The position numbers and the translations under genes are program-made. A stretch of 64,000 nucleotides of DNA from Holothuria scabra. Its lineage: Eukaryota; Echinodermata; Holothuroidea; Aspidochirotida; Holothuriidae. Where the stretch lies: NCBI GenBank assembly GCA_037179385.1, contig CM074196.1, positions 29,533,986 to 29,597,985 of the forward strand, written 5' to 3'. The notes under the pieces were generated by a model. The model worked only from the letters and a program-made list of their open reading frames with translations. It was not told the DNA's origin and ran no database searches. This document shows, piece after piece, positions 26,244-38,109 of this stretch (position 1 is its first letter; each line of letters starts with the position of its first letter).

Positions 26244-26258
26244 ACATGGTAACAAATA

Positions 26259-26379
<121 letters not shown>

Positions 26380-26612
26380 GGGAAGTACGTTGAACCTATA
26401 CCAGGAAGTATAAACACCCCAAAAGCGGATGATTTCCGGAGGCAATTGAAGGTGCCCAGGTGCGACCGTTCCCTATTCAAGCCATAATCCAGCGTATTAA
26501 GCTTACTTAAAACATCGTAAGACGCTGGATCATGCAGGGCTAGAGTAGTCGGGAACTGTTGCACTTGGATGCTTGCAATCGCCTCAGGTGAGTGATAACC
26601 TTTTCATGTTTT

Positions 26613-26795
26613 AAAACTTCTGTATTTAGGTTCAATGTACTTTTTAATTTTGGACCATACTTGAGTGCTTACAGTGGATTATACATTCAAAAGGTATCAA
26701 GCTTTAATTACTTAGGCGTGTCATTTATTCTTGAGGGTAAATGCCGAAATAAGTTTTCTTTATCTCTTGAACGCTCCTCTCCAGATGCTCCTTGA
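26613..26795 (+). pseudogene. non-LTR retrotransposon RT fragment
   Basis: The frame reads FKTSVFRF, then YSGLYIQKVSSFNYLGVSF and ILEGK. The pattern KT..VF followed some 25 to 30 residues later by V.SFNYLGV.F is typical of the region just after the catalytic domain in LINE reverse transcriptases. Only about 60 residues survive and no catalytic motif is visible. Assignment rests on pattern recognition alone. Confidence 0.45.
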
Positions 26796-28077
26796 ATTAA
26801 TAAGAAGCACCAACCTTCAAATCAAAATACCGGAAAGTTCTTTTTTATCGAATCAGTACTAGCAAACTATGATGATTTGCATATGCCTACGTGACTGTTA
26901 AGGAAATATTCTGTTACTTCAGATATTTTCCGAGAGGGTCTCTTTGACTCAATGTTTAACCATTCTGTGATCTAATTTCATGAAATCAATTTAATTAAGA
27001 GCGTACGATGTCTTTCCCGCCGTATTCTCTATAGCAGGTGGAATTTTGTAAAAGAAAGTGTAATATCTTCAAAAGGTTTGATATCAAATAATCAACCTAG
27101 TAGAGTTCAAAATTAGTTAAATAAATTAAAGCTCGAGCAAAAGTGCATCCTCAAGTTGCATGTAAATACAAATTATGGCAAAGCGGAAGCACTATTTTCA
27201 AAATAGTTTTATTATTTATCCGAGACTATATGAATCCAAAAAAATGATTCTGTTGAGGATGAGACATCTTAAATTTAGTAAACGCTTAAAACAGTAGAGA
27301 CTCTAGATGAAATGACCTTGCATTTTACAGCGAAATAAATGTTGACTGCAAAAAAGAAAAAAAATGGTGAGTTCAGGCCGACATTGCTTTACAGCAAAGT
27401 GGAAACAATTTTACGCAAATATCCATTTCCTGAATATACAAAAAAAAATGTTTGCTTACGTAAACTGGAAGTAACAAATAACCTTTACAAGTTCCTTCAT
27501 TACATAAGAGGAAATCAAACGTGCTAAAATGATTCTTCAACTGACGGTCTTCAGAAGTGGCAGTGAACTGGGAAACTCTGGCAACGAATTGGGAGATTTA
27601 ACGCTTTATTTTATGTTGTTCTTAAGGCCGAGTTGTAGTGGGATCATTATTACACAGGTTTTTTTTTTCAGAATAACGCATTTAGCGAAACTTTTATTTA
27701 AAGATTCGGATTCTATGGAAAATTAACACCTTTCTCGTTGTAATTTTTTCAGTTTAAGCACTTAGAACGTTTTACATGAAAGAAGAAAATTTAAAAAGTG
27801 ATAAAAAAGCTTAGCACTTGTTGGACTAGATTTAAGACTAGACTGATGGGTTTTAATTGCTTATGAGACCTATATGTTCTGTGGTATCAACCTCTCATGA
27901 ATTCAATCTTTTAAATGATTGGAATTCTTGGCTGCAGTGTTACGTGACATTATACTCATGTATACACTATTTTATGCTCTGAATGCCGAACAGGAATGAA
28001 GATTAACTATTGTTTTAAACTTCATTGATAAAAATATGAGATGGATTTAGAATTTGAGTATCGTGTTCCTTTCCCAG
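26796..28077. other. noncoding, nothing recognised
   Basis: A/T-rich; no gene or clear repeat seen. Confidence 0.5.
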
Positions 28078-28600
28078 TCTATAGACGAATTTGGACAGCA
28101 AGTGATGGTCTGATTTCAGTCGGCCATAACTGGGGTCTATTACCTTTAAATCTTTCAATTTCCTTGCTTACCTTTATCATGGATGGTTGCACACTAAGCC
28201 TTGTATTGATTCCTTCAATTCAATGGATACGAGGGTTTGAAATTCATGTAGACAATTAATGAAGACGACTTTAAGGTAAAGAGCAGCCCCCCAAACTTAT
28301 TTTGAAGAAAAAGCTAAATAGTGCAATTTTCGTCTTATTTCTCCTCAAAGTATCTTTTATTAAATTTTTTTAATTAAACTAAATGCATATTCAAGAAGGT
28401 AAACCAAGCAATTATTTCTGGTAAATGTTACATTGGAAGAGAAAAACATTGTCACGTGACTCCCAACAGCCAATCATGTAACTGGACAGTCTACTACACT
28501 ACTTCAATTTGTCCTGTCCTTTAAGGCTGATTGACCCCACTAATGGCTGCCTACAGTCATTAAACACAACCCCTGGTCGGATTCGTCTATACCAATCGAG
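28078..28600 (+). mobile_element. Rep-D copy 3, interrupted by Rep-E
   Basis: Begins CTATAGACGAATTTGGACAG and ends CGGATTCGTCTATA, so both TIRs are present. The two halves, 28078..28276 and 28519..28600, together align with the uninterrupted copy at 59307..59575. Confidence 0.8.
28277..28518 (+). mobile_element. Rep-E copy 3, inserted in Rep-D with 8-bp target duplication
   Basis: The insert is flanked by CTTTAAGG at 28269..28276 and again at 28519..28526, while the empty Rep-D copy at 59.5 kb has the site once (ATTTAAGG). An 8-bp target-site duplication is characteristic of hAT-superfamily elements. Ends AAGAGCAG.. fit a short imperfect TIR. Noncoding, so non-autonomous. Confidence 0.8.
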
Positions 28601-30239
28601 CAAACCGCGTGTAAATATTTGAATAGTAAAAAGGATATTAAATACTAGATTTTTCTTCACTTTTTATATCGGACCGTTCCTTATGGACTGTTGATAGCTC
28701 ATTTTTGTCACGATTGAAACAACCATATGACCAACTCTTGTGTATTAAATATTATGCGCAGTAAATGCAAACATCGAAACTTCCGAAGAGAATCTTCATG
28801 TGAAGATATAATTACACTACTTCTGTTCCAAGCAGGTTTATCTTTCAGTAATATTTATGTAAACGGGTTTCTGACTTCGTATGAAGCATGGTAACAGACA
28901 TATTGTTATGAAATGTTGATTTTCGTGGTGTACGGTATCTTACCCACACACTTAATGAAATGCAACGCAGACTCTAACATCAAGATAGTGAAAATCAGTG
29001 GAAGAAGCGGGTCCTGAATGATTGTTCCTTAGTAAGAGTGAAATTCACCTAGAGTAGAGTAAAAATTTGTTCCAAACAAAGCCATATTTGTGTGTGTGAA
29101 ATATCTCTCTACGTGGAATGAAGTTTAACTCCACTTCGAGTGAAATTCACAAGTACTTTGTGGCGATCAATTCGGACACCCACTTTGGAGTGAAATTCAT
29201 CCTTTTGGTTATAGTACACAGTCCTCGTGGACCTTTGGCTCTTTTAAACGAAAAATCACTCGGAAGGAATAAAATTAAGGACCAATTCAAATTGGGTCGT
29301 AAGTTTTGAATCGAATAAGAGCCTTTGTCATGCTTCTAGAGTGCATATGCAGTATTCAGTTCAGATTCGTCCCTGACATCATCTTTCTTTTGTATTTAGA
29401 GTAGCCGAGATAGTCCTGATAGCTGAAGTGTAAAAGATGGGAATACATTACATTTACATGTAACGAATTACAATTTGTGGCGGTCATTAACTTAACCTAA
29501 ATCTAGTTATATTGCTCAAAGAAAATAGTACATTCGCGCCCCGCAAATATGGCATTTAAAACGGATTCCAAATCAAGTCATTGTATTAACAGAAAATAAG
29601 ACCTGACTTAACTACCGTTCAATATATCTCTTTCACTGCAGGGTGTTGCCTTACATGTAGGCCAGTAAGCATTAAGTATACTTAGTCAGCCGTTTTCTGT
29701 GCGCACTGCTAATGCTTTTCGCTTGAACGGTACTGAAACTAGGCTTTTCATTGTTTTGCAATTACTGTTTTGCCCTTAAAAGACAACTAAGACTTCTGCT
29801 CTATATAATCACACTCACCGAAAACGGCAATTTAAAAATATTTGCACTTTTGGTGGAAACCGTCAATATTGCTACCGTTACCATGACAACCACGGTAAGG
29901 AAGATAAATTGTGAACATCAGCCTCATGACAGATTTTTTTCAAAGTTGTTATCAATTTTTCAACTTCATTATTTGAATAGTGTATTTTCGTTGCATCAAC
30001 ACTACAACTCCCTAAAGAAGTTCTTCAAACTGGAATTTTTTTCTGCTTTCAGCAAAAAATGGGTCAAGAGACGATCACTCTTTTAGTATTTGCTTTACTG
30101 TGAAACAATCAATACCGGGGTCGTCATAAAAAGATCGCTTTAAAAGGGAAATTGTTGTTTTGATAAGGGTAGCTGTCCTAATTGGTCATGCAAACAGAAA
30201 CTTGATGCAAGATGCTTTCCCTTGACTGTATCTATGAGC
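28601..30239. other. noncoding; Rep-H-like patch at 29036..29200
   Basis: 29036..29200 holds repeated GAGTGAAATTCAC motifs in both orientations, as in the Rep-H elements at 40.8 and 58.4 kb. The 111-codon open frame at 29751..30086 starts at TTG and has no recognisable domain. Confidence 0.45.
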
Positions 30240-30675
30240 TGCAAGACCAGAAGACGTGCAAGCATCATAAAGTCGAGAGCCTACTACAACGAATTTGGAT
30301 CAGGTTCCGATCCAGTTTTGGTGAGATTTTATTAAAATCTTTTCCACCTGTGGTCGAAAAAGGTAAAAAAATGCCAACCTGTGTAAATAAATGATTTGTA
30401 CTACAGGACTGTGATAATTAAAGTGATACTTATTTTTTCGTATTGTCACATCGATAGACAGATTTTATCGGACTCGCTGTCCGATTAATAAATGTATGAC
30501 GTCACGAAAAAACAGCATTTCCTTTTCATAGGCATAAGATGCAAACCATGTATTCACACTAGTGTACACAGTTTTGCCTTTTTCCGACCATAGATGGTGA
30601 TGATTTTAACTAAAAAATCAAAAATCGGATTGGAATTTGATTTGAATTCAATGTAGTGAGTTCACGGCTTGACAG
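30240..30675. mobile_element. Rep-P foldback element, copy 2
   Basis: Long imperfect inverted repeat with the same block order as 3811..4242 (GGTCGAAAA, TTTTATCGGA centre, GATTTTAACTAAAAA). One TGACGTCA remains at 30497..30504; the other side has decayed. Confidence 0.7.
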
Positions 30676-30788
30676 TAGTCTTTGTGACTCGTATTTTTAT
30701 ACTTAGTAGTAATCCTTAAATTGCATTGGTCCATTTTGATCAGGTGACCGTGAGTTATCCTTCAATAAACTCGATAAAAGGCTACTTT

Positions 30789-30808
30789 TCAAAAAAAAAA
30801 AAAAAAAA
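30789..30808 (+). repeat. A-run
   Basis: About 20 A residues. It could be the remnant of a retroposed tail, but no source sequence is recognisable upstream. Confidence 0.8.
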
Positions 30809-30963
30809 GAGGGACCAAGTTATGACATTTTGGGTAAAAAAATTGTACATTGCATTAAAAATGAAGAGCAGAAGAAGTTATATATGCCAGCTTAAAGATA
30901 ATATCACTCTTGAGTAAATACACTGAAATTAGTATATTGTAACATAAAATCCAAATGCAAAAA

Positions 30964-32193
30964 CAGTGGCGTAGGAAGCAATTTGAAAATGCGAGGGGGA
31001 AATTTTTTGACTATGCACCTCACCCTACCCCACTGGCCAAAAGTTACATTTTTATGCTAATTTCTACCAGAACGAACGATTTTTTCAACAAAATAAAGTT
31101 GTATGCTTTAACTCATTTTTTTAAATGAAACTGGGCAATAAATTAGGTAGAATCGTTTGTTTTTTTCCAGCCATCCTACAGAAGCCAACAATTCCAGTAT
31201 ATCTATGCCCTCTGCAAATTGCGGAACATTGATAACATTTTAATTCCTGAAGTAACTAAAGAATCCATCTACTCACAGGATATTTAACTGACAGGATTGA
31301 AAGGTAACTGATTTAAGGTTTATATGGGGGAACTTATGTAGGCAAACGATTCCCTGCCTGATTTCTTGCCCGAAGGACTATTTAACCGGAGCGCCACCGT
31401 CAGTTGGCGCGGAGGAGAAATTTTGAAAAAACGGACCCCCTCAGACAGTCGAAAATGCCATTTCACAGTTTTGAAATTAGTAGCTAGCTAAGCAGCAGGG
31501 GGGAAAAGACTTCTTCATGGGAAATGGGCAAGAACCTAAATTTTCCGATTTTTTTTTTTTTTTTTTGAAGTGTGAAGACCACTGTATAGGAATGTAATTT
31601 GCGGCACGGTGATCGACTGAAGATGGCTGTTGCTACATAACAGCATAATGTTATCTTGAAGGTCTACGAACTGAAGCTCTCCAATAAAGTTTTAAAAGTT
31701 TCCGAAACTTTGTAGTTTATTTTCGACTAACTATTTCAAAGACAAGCGCTTACATTGGAGAAAATTTGGAATTTTATGAAAGAAAATTTATAAAAATAGC
31801 ACTTAAGTTGCCGGTGTCACTTGATAATCTTGTGTCACGTATGACAAATGTCGATTTTATCATTTCCAGAGCTTGAAACGATTTATTTGACAGATTTACG
31901 AGACAGCACTGATGCATTAGGAATCTCACGTTAAGGCGGGCGAAAATTTTGCTTTTTGGAATCAGTGAACTACAAAATCAATTCAATTCAATTTACTTTT
32001 CATATGTACTTCTCACATCAATACAAATTGGTGCTTATAATGAAGAGAACTCGGAATTTCATGAGAAGAAAGAGTTGAGAATTTCATTAAAATGAAAAAG
32101 GGGTTTTCTGACCCGGGAAGTGGGGCTTCCGAGCCCTCATTTCCCCTGAGGATCTGTCGCCCCTGCAGCCCCCCCCCCCCTTCCTACGCCTAT
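30964..32193. mobile_element. Rep-K element with GGCGTAGGAAG ends
   Basis: The left end CAGTGGCGTAGGAAG (30964..30978) is inverted at the right end as CTTCCTACGCCTAT (32180..32193), next to a 12-base C-run. The interior has the Rep-K core AGCGCCACCGTCAGTTGGCG near 31390 and a GACAGTCGAAAATGCCATTT block that recurs at 52.68 and 52.91 kb. At 1.23 kb with no open frame, it is a non-autonomous TIR element. Confidence 0.7.
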
Positions 32194-33959
32194 GTGCAAA
32201 AAGTAAAACTGTTTTGTAGTTTATTTTTGAAAGGTACCAACAGATAGATGTATCTCAAATTATTATTGAAAGACTGTATACAACATCTGTTGTGGGAAAA
32301 TGTCACAATGTAGCCGGGACACCAAAAACCATTGGTACCCTTGTTTAAAAATTGACCCAAAAGCAAATCATAGGCTTCTCCTCTTTTCTCGAGACTGAAA
32401 TGAGCTTTCTGCCTTTTTTTTCTCTTAATGAAAATGATGTTGAGTTTATATAAACAATGTCAAACAACTCTATAACAGTGTGTAAGAACAGAATAACTAT
32501 ATCTAATGCTTTCCTTTTACATACACTCGAGATTGCATGCATCGTTTGCAATGAATTATCATTTATCATGGTGCATTATCCTGCTTAAACCATGGAGCTA
32601 CTAACACGCTCGTTGTTCAACCTTCAATATGATTGGGTACTTTAATTGAGGTAATCACTTAACTAATGGTGTTATCACATGGTTTGGAAGAGTCTCTGAA
32701 TCCGAAGGGGGGATATAATTTTGTGAGTAGAATTTGACAACAGACCACGCCTCCCTCTATGCTTTATATTTTCTACAGACTGTAATGCCAGCCTTTTCGT
32801 ATTCCAAGATCCGACAGGGGCGTAACCAGTGGGGTGACCATGGGCAGCGTGCCCCAAGTCTCAAAACGGGAAGGGGGAAAAATCGGTCCTAAGATCCTAA
32901 CAATCAAATGGTGGACGTCAGCTCAACTGGCACAAGATCGGGGGACATCTTGAGTTCTTTCCCCACCCGGACGGCCAAGTTACGCCCCTGATATCCAGTC
33001 CTTTAAAAATATCCTGGATATTTAGTGGATTGGCGACGGTGGATCTTTCAAAAAGTTTCTTCTATCTTCCGAAGCTCTTGTAGTCTTTAAGAAGTACTTA
33101 TCATGATGCATGGAGCTGATGTATTTGCGAGAAACTTCATTTCTCTCTTGATTACATCATTCTCAATGATAAAAGCTTTTTCGTTGAGTAGATTTTGTTT
33201 TTCAATTCCGTATTTTAATTTGCACATGCAATTAAATCTTCTTTGAAGTTGTTTACTTCTACCCGATAAATCCCTCCTTGTTATTATCATTTCTTACTCG
33301 AGAGCAAGTAATCCTGGGTATAATCCAAAGAGATAAGAAACGCATCTGGGATATCCACTCAAATGCAAATACCTATGGTAAATACAATCTCTAAAGCATG
33401 GTCACTAGACTCGCATTAGATAAATATCATTCTGTTTGAAGGTCAGTTGAAATTAGGTCAGGTTTCCAGTTTGGAAAATGGTCCAAATATTTGGTTATTG
33501 TAAATGTGAAACTCGAAATCGCAGAGGCTTTTGAAATTCTATTTTTAAAAGTTAATGAAAACAATGTAGAAAAATGATAATATCATTTTATTTTTATTTT
33601 CGTTTTATTTTTTATTTACTTTAAATTTTCCTTCTTATTTTCATTTGATTTAATTTTTATTTTTATTTTATTTTATAGTTTTCTATCTTATTCATTAGTT
33701 CACAAGAGGGTTAAAAGTTAAAAACGGCCCCAAAAATTGTCTGGAAATCTGAAGTTAACTTTGTCTCAATTTATGTTTGTGCTTTTTGTCTAAACATCGA
33801 AAAGGACGCCACTGGAAGCTATTCAGTAGCTTGTCTGAATAATGGGGTCTTAGAAGTTGTGAAGAAATCAGCAAATAGTTTCCTCCTAAATTTAAATCAT
33901 AAGGTGTTACAACTTAGTATCTAACCATTTTTAAGTCAGTCCATCACTTCATTTTTCCG
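32194..33959. other. noncoding, nothing certain
   Basis: No repeat family recognised. Small minus-strand open frames at 32345..32569 and 33087..33290 lack domains and splice context. 33570..33680 is a T-rich low-complexity stretch built of ATTTT-like units. Confidence 0.45.
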
Positions 33960-34115
33960 TTCCTGGCCCGCTGACTTGTTTCTCCTACAGCTAATACTGA
34001 GCACGAAGTACAATGACAGAAGGTTGCATTTTTTAAGTCGGTATGACCCGGCCAGGAGGCGAACTCCAGACCTTCATGCAAGTCGGATACTGCTCTGTGC
34101 ACTTAACTGTGCAGT
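33960..34115 (-). mobile_element. SINE-1 copy 4 (diverged)
   Basis: Reverse-strand copy with a B-box-like GGAGTTCGCCTCC, the GGGTCATACCGACTTAAAAA body and GTGCTCAGTATTAGC, corresponding to the CATAAGCAATGG region of better copies. The 3' tail is missing. Confidence 0.65.
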
Positions 34116-35165
34116 CTAAAATGTATTTCGGTACCCAATATTATTCACCCCCTTTTCTCATGTAGTGTATTAGTAACATACTTGGATACAACTGATGTTC
34201 CTCCTAATATAGAGTAGCAATTATATGGTATTAATAGGTCTGCTTCCGGGATATACTTTTTATATACAACATGATGAAGGTGGAAATTAAATATTTACTA
34301 ATAAATAAAGAAAAAAAGGACCAACCCACATATTTTCTTTTAATATTTTGACTGGTACGATAACTTCTAAAGTGGAGTTACATGAGAACAGCCTTCAAAA
34401 ATGCAGACAGTACTGACAGAAGAATAATAATAGGCCTAACTCATACATGAATATTGAGGACAGCTGCATTTTTCGATATTTTTCACAAAGAGCAACATGG
34501 TTTAAATTTTTATTTTATAGTTAAATCGTAGACAATTGATGTACCCTTGTTATTTGATTTCATCACTCTCTAAAGACTTATCCACCGTTGCCTTCTCACC
34601 GCTGTTTCCCGCTTCATTGTAATCTAACCAAATAAAACAGCCTGCTTGCATGGTTTACATTAATTTCTATATCTATATATTTTGCTGTCTTATAAAAATG
34701 AATTGTTTGTTGATGATTTCTCCGATAAACTACTTCCTGACTAGATATGTCATTTGTCAGTTATTTTGGTCACTTATGTCTATCATTTCTTACGATGGCG
34801 TGTGAAGGAATCTAAACGTCTTGCAGTTGTATAGACCTTATGCCATCTAACTCCAATAGTGCATTGTGGGAAGGACTTTTCCGTTACTATTTCAGTTCAC
34901 TATTATGGCACAACAATGAAAATGACATCTCCATGGTAACGATTCACTTCTGTGGTCATATACATGGAATTATCCTTCCCATGTTGCAGTTTTGAAGCGC
35001 CCTCTTTTTAATTGGCATAAGGGGTATGAAAGAGCTACGACGACAGTATTTTTATGCGACTGTAATAGTGGACGTAATAGTTGTTCTGGTTTACCAACTA
35101 TTAAGGCAGAGGACATGAAGCGAAAAATTTCCTCATTTCACCATTTGAAGGAATATGGGAGACTT
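34116..35165. other. noncoding, nothing recognised
   Basis: No gene seen. One TAGGCCTA at 34431. An open frame runs from an ATG at 35115 into the minisatellite that follows; see that entry. Confidence 0.45.
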
Positions 35166-35556
35166 GTGTCCTCAGTGCCCCGGTTTGAAGTTACCGTCTT
35201 ATTTGTGTCCTCAGTGTCCCGGTTTGAAGTTACTGTCTTATTTGTGTCCTCAGTGCCCCGGTTTGAAGTTACTGTCTTATTTGTGTCCTCAGTGCCCCGG
35301 TTTGAAGTTACTGTCTTATTTGTGTGTCCTCAGTGCCCCGGTTTGAAGTTACTGTCTTATTTGTGTCCTCAGTGCCCCGGTTTGAAGTTACTGTCTTATT
35401 TGTGTCCTCAGTGCCCCGGTTTGAATTTACTGTCTTATTTGTGTCCTCAGTGCCCCGGTTTGAAGTTACTGTCTTATTTGTGTCCTCAGTGCCCGGTTTG
35501 AATTTACTGTCTTAATTGTGTCCTCAGTGCCCCGGTTTGAAGTTACTGTCTTATTT
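35166..35556 (+). repeat. 39-bp minisatellite, ten units
   Basis: Ten head-to-tail units of 39 bp, starting at 35166, 35205, 35244, 35283, 35324, 35363, 35402, 35441, 35480 and 35518. Copies differ at few positions. Because 39 is a multiple of three, reading frames stay open: one frame repeats VSSVPRFEVTVLF and another CPQCPGLKLLSYL. A 2-bp insertion at 35322..35323 and a 1-bp loss in unit nine break any single frame, so this reads as noncoding tandem DNA. Confidence 0.9.
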
Positions 35557-36281
35557 GTGTATAGAAAAGGCTGAAATTGGAATGCTACGAGGTTATTAGA
35601 ACCTTGTTCGGTGTTAAGCAATCTATAATCTTGAAATAAATTTATGGGTGTTCCACTTCTCTAGGTTTATCATTCAAATTCACATTTCCTGTTTAATCAG
35701 AAAATATACAACATCACAATTTCGTCTGTTTATGTAGATTACAATTGAAAATTACATATTGCGTGATAAATGAAGAAGCCAACATTTTCTTTTCAAATCC
35801 GCCATTAATGATTGCTTGGAAGTTGCAAGTTAAAAATATGTCAGTGGTAGCATTTAACCACTGTAGGCAGCCTAATTACTAAGTTTTAATGATCTGCTAT
35901 GGTGTCTTTCGTAGCTAGAAAAATTTTAATTAATGTGAAAAAGATGTTAATGATCCCTAAGAGATCAGTTATTGACATCACTAATGATGAAACGAAGATT
36001 GAGAATAGATCCTCTTGTAAGCCTGTCATCGAAAAGGTCACTGTTCCAATTACATATCCAGACATAAAGAAAGACACAAAAGAGGTCATTTCAAAGAATC
36101 TTTTATTTTGTGTAATTAATCTGGTAGTTGCAATGGAAGTTTAAATTGTATAAAAACACTATACATCAGGTGTTTAGCAGATAAATAAAATACTACAAGA
36201 TAAAAGTCTGTCATTCCCTTTTCTAAATTAATATAATTCCCCTTTTCGTGTGTTCTAGGCACGGCCTTCCTATATACATGG
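35557..36281. other. noncoding; two overlapping antisense open frames
   Basis: 35899..36144 (+, 81 codons from ATG) and 35886..36089 (-, 67 codons, hydrophobic) overlap and cannot both be real. Neither has a recognised domain, and I favour neither. Confidence 0.4.
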
Positions 36282-36633
36282 GTAGAGCATAAAATTTCAT
36301 ATCTGTAGATTGTGGCCACCGTCTGGCGCAAAAAGGCGCACCAAGATGGCAGCAGCGTAAAGCTATAAATCGTCTGATTTGACGACGGCTCTGTAACATT
36401 TTAAAGAGAGAACTTGGATGGGAAAACATATCATATTCCTGTAATACGTGTAGTAATTTTGACCTTACTTTGCATTACTTCGAAAAATATATTTACTTTC
36501 TTGCAAAATCTCTTGATTTACTTGAGCAAGTCCAAACTTTCACACAAAACCATAGCACACAGCCATGCATCTTGCTACGCCTTTTCTCATGCGTACGGTA
36601 GCGACAATGTATACCGTGCGTATAATGCTCTGT
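36282..36633. mobile_element. Rep-C copy 3
   Basis: Bounded by GGTAGAGCAT and ATGCTC, extending outward into a palindromic TACATG/CATGTA. The interior matches the copies at 9.7 and 24.1 kb in the same order. Confidence 0.75.
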
Positions 36634-37000
36634 GCATGTATGGGGTATTCGTGGTTCTAGGACTCCTTAAAATTTAGGCCTGTTGATTTTGATTGGCTTT
36701 TGAATGATATGTGGAAGGTGCAACATATAATATATTGATTCATATTCCGTTAATGGAAGTTCTTCAGAAATGTTGAGTTGTGATTTGGATCCTATAAATC
36801 ATTTTCCTCATTGTTTATTTTCAGATTGAACTATAACATACATATCTTGTTGAAGTTGTTGCGCGTATCGTGAACTCAGGATTATTCATTGATTTTTCAG
36901 ATTTAAGTGTGAAGGTAATATGCTGTTAAGTAACATCATTGCAATTGAGAGTATAAAATAACAACAAAAGGCCACTTTTTGTGTATTGTAAGCAATTTTT
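36634..37000. other. noncoding, nothing recognised
   Basis: No feature seen. Confidence 0.5.
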
Positions 37001-37127
37001 AAAGTCTGAGGGACGTCAGTGAGGTTGGTCACGTATTGTCCTTCAGTGGACGTAACAGCGTCTTCGTGAAGCAGTGAAAGTATTGGTTTCGCCGAACGAC
37101 CCTTTGCCACGGGGTCGGGAGGACTTA
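37001..37127 (-). repeat. Rep-F copy 3
   Basis: Inverted copy of the family at 21619..21760, including CGGGAGGACTT at one end and GGTCACGTATTGTCCTTCAG in the middle. Confidence 0.75.
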
Positions 37128-38109
37128 ACAAATAACAATTTTGAAAGGTTATCATTGATTTGATATTAATAACTTAACGAAAGTACCGAAATGAACCACC
37201 ACATGACAAAGTTTATCATTAGTATAATTAGTCAAGTTTCACATCCATCAGTTACGACAAAAAGTAAAAATTTGGATATTTTTACACCCTGATTTAGTAA
37301 CGGGTTCATGCGTAATTTGAAAAAGTGTCTGATAATCATGATTTTTAAAAACCGAATTGCATTGTAATATCCCACTCATGGAACAATAATTTGTATAAAG
37401 ACATTGCTTTTGTCAAGGTTCGACCATTTGTCATTAATATGGTGTGGAAAATTTTGGTGAATTTCAAGAATCGGCTTAATTACTTTAAGATTGTCGCCGC
37501 TCTCATCTCAAACTGATTATAACAAAGTGTCATTGTACTTTTATTCTTTGCCGACTTGAAAAGGTACGTTGTACATTTTATGAGAATACAATTATTTCAA
37601 GATCGTCGGAGACCGGGAAATGCGATCTTTCTGAAATAATAGATTACACCCATCAACCTGCATCACGTGTTGGCTATTGACCGCTATTCCAAAATTCAGT
37701 GTTGGCCATTTACAAACTTCTTAAGAACTTTCTACATGAAAACAGGTCAGTCTTTTGACCCTAACCGCTTGCTCTTCATGCATTGGCACGTTTAAAATTA
37801 GTTGACGTTTTGACATTTATGGAATATGACGCACAAGGTTGTTTTTATAGTTTGTCAGATCAGTTCTTTAAATTGCACAAGTTCTAAACTTGTTTTAAAA
37901 CAACAGATAATATCACAAATTTCCTCCTATTTTTCTTCCAAATACCTTTCATGGTATTTCAGAAAATAAATAAGCAACTTAAGGTAACTTATTTCTGACT
38001 ACTGCTAAATCTCACGATTTTCTTTCCATTTCTCTTTCAAGGATCTTTCGTGATAGGATGAAAGATAGCCTAATATTATCATTCAAGGAAAACCAAAAAG
38101 ATAGGGTCG
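37128..38109. other. noncoding; Rep-E-like fragments after 37.9 kb
   Basis: 37905..38100 shows two short stretches resembling the Rep-E middle (ATATCACAAATTTCCTCCTAT and CTAAATCTCACGATTTTCTT), probably decayed copies. Otherwise nothing. Confidence 0.4.

Noticed and set aside
34992..35114. Upstream extension of the minisatellite open frame to a TTG
   Set aside because: Same reason: no ATG before 35115.
35886..36144. Hydrophobic minus-strand frame opposite a charged plus-strand frame
   Set aside because: Mutually exclusive overlap without homology for either strand.
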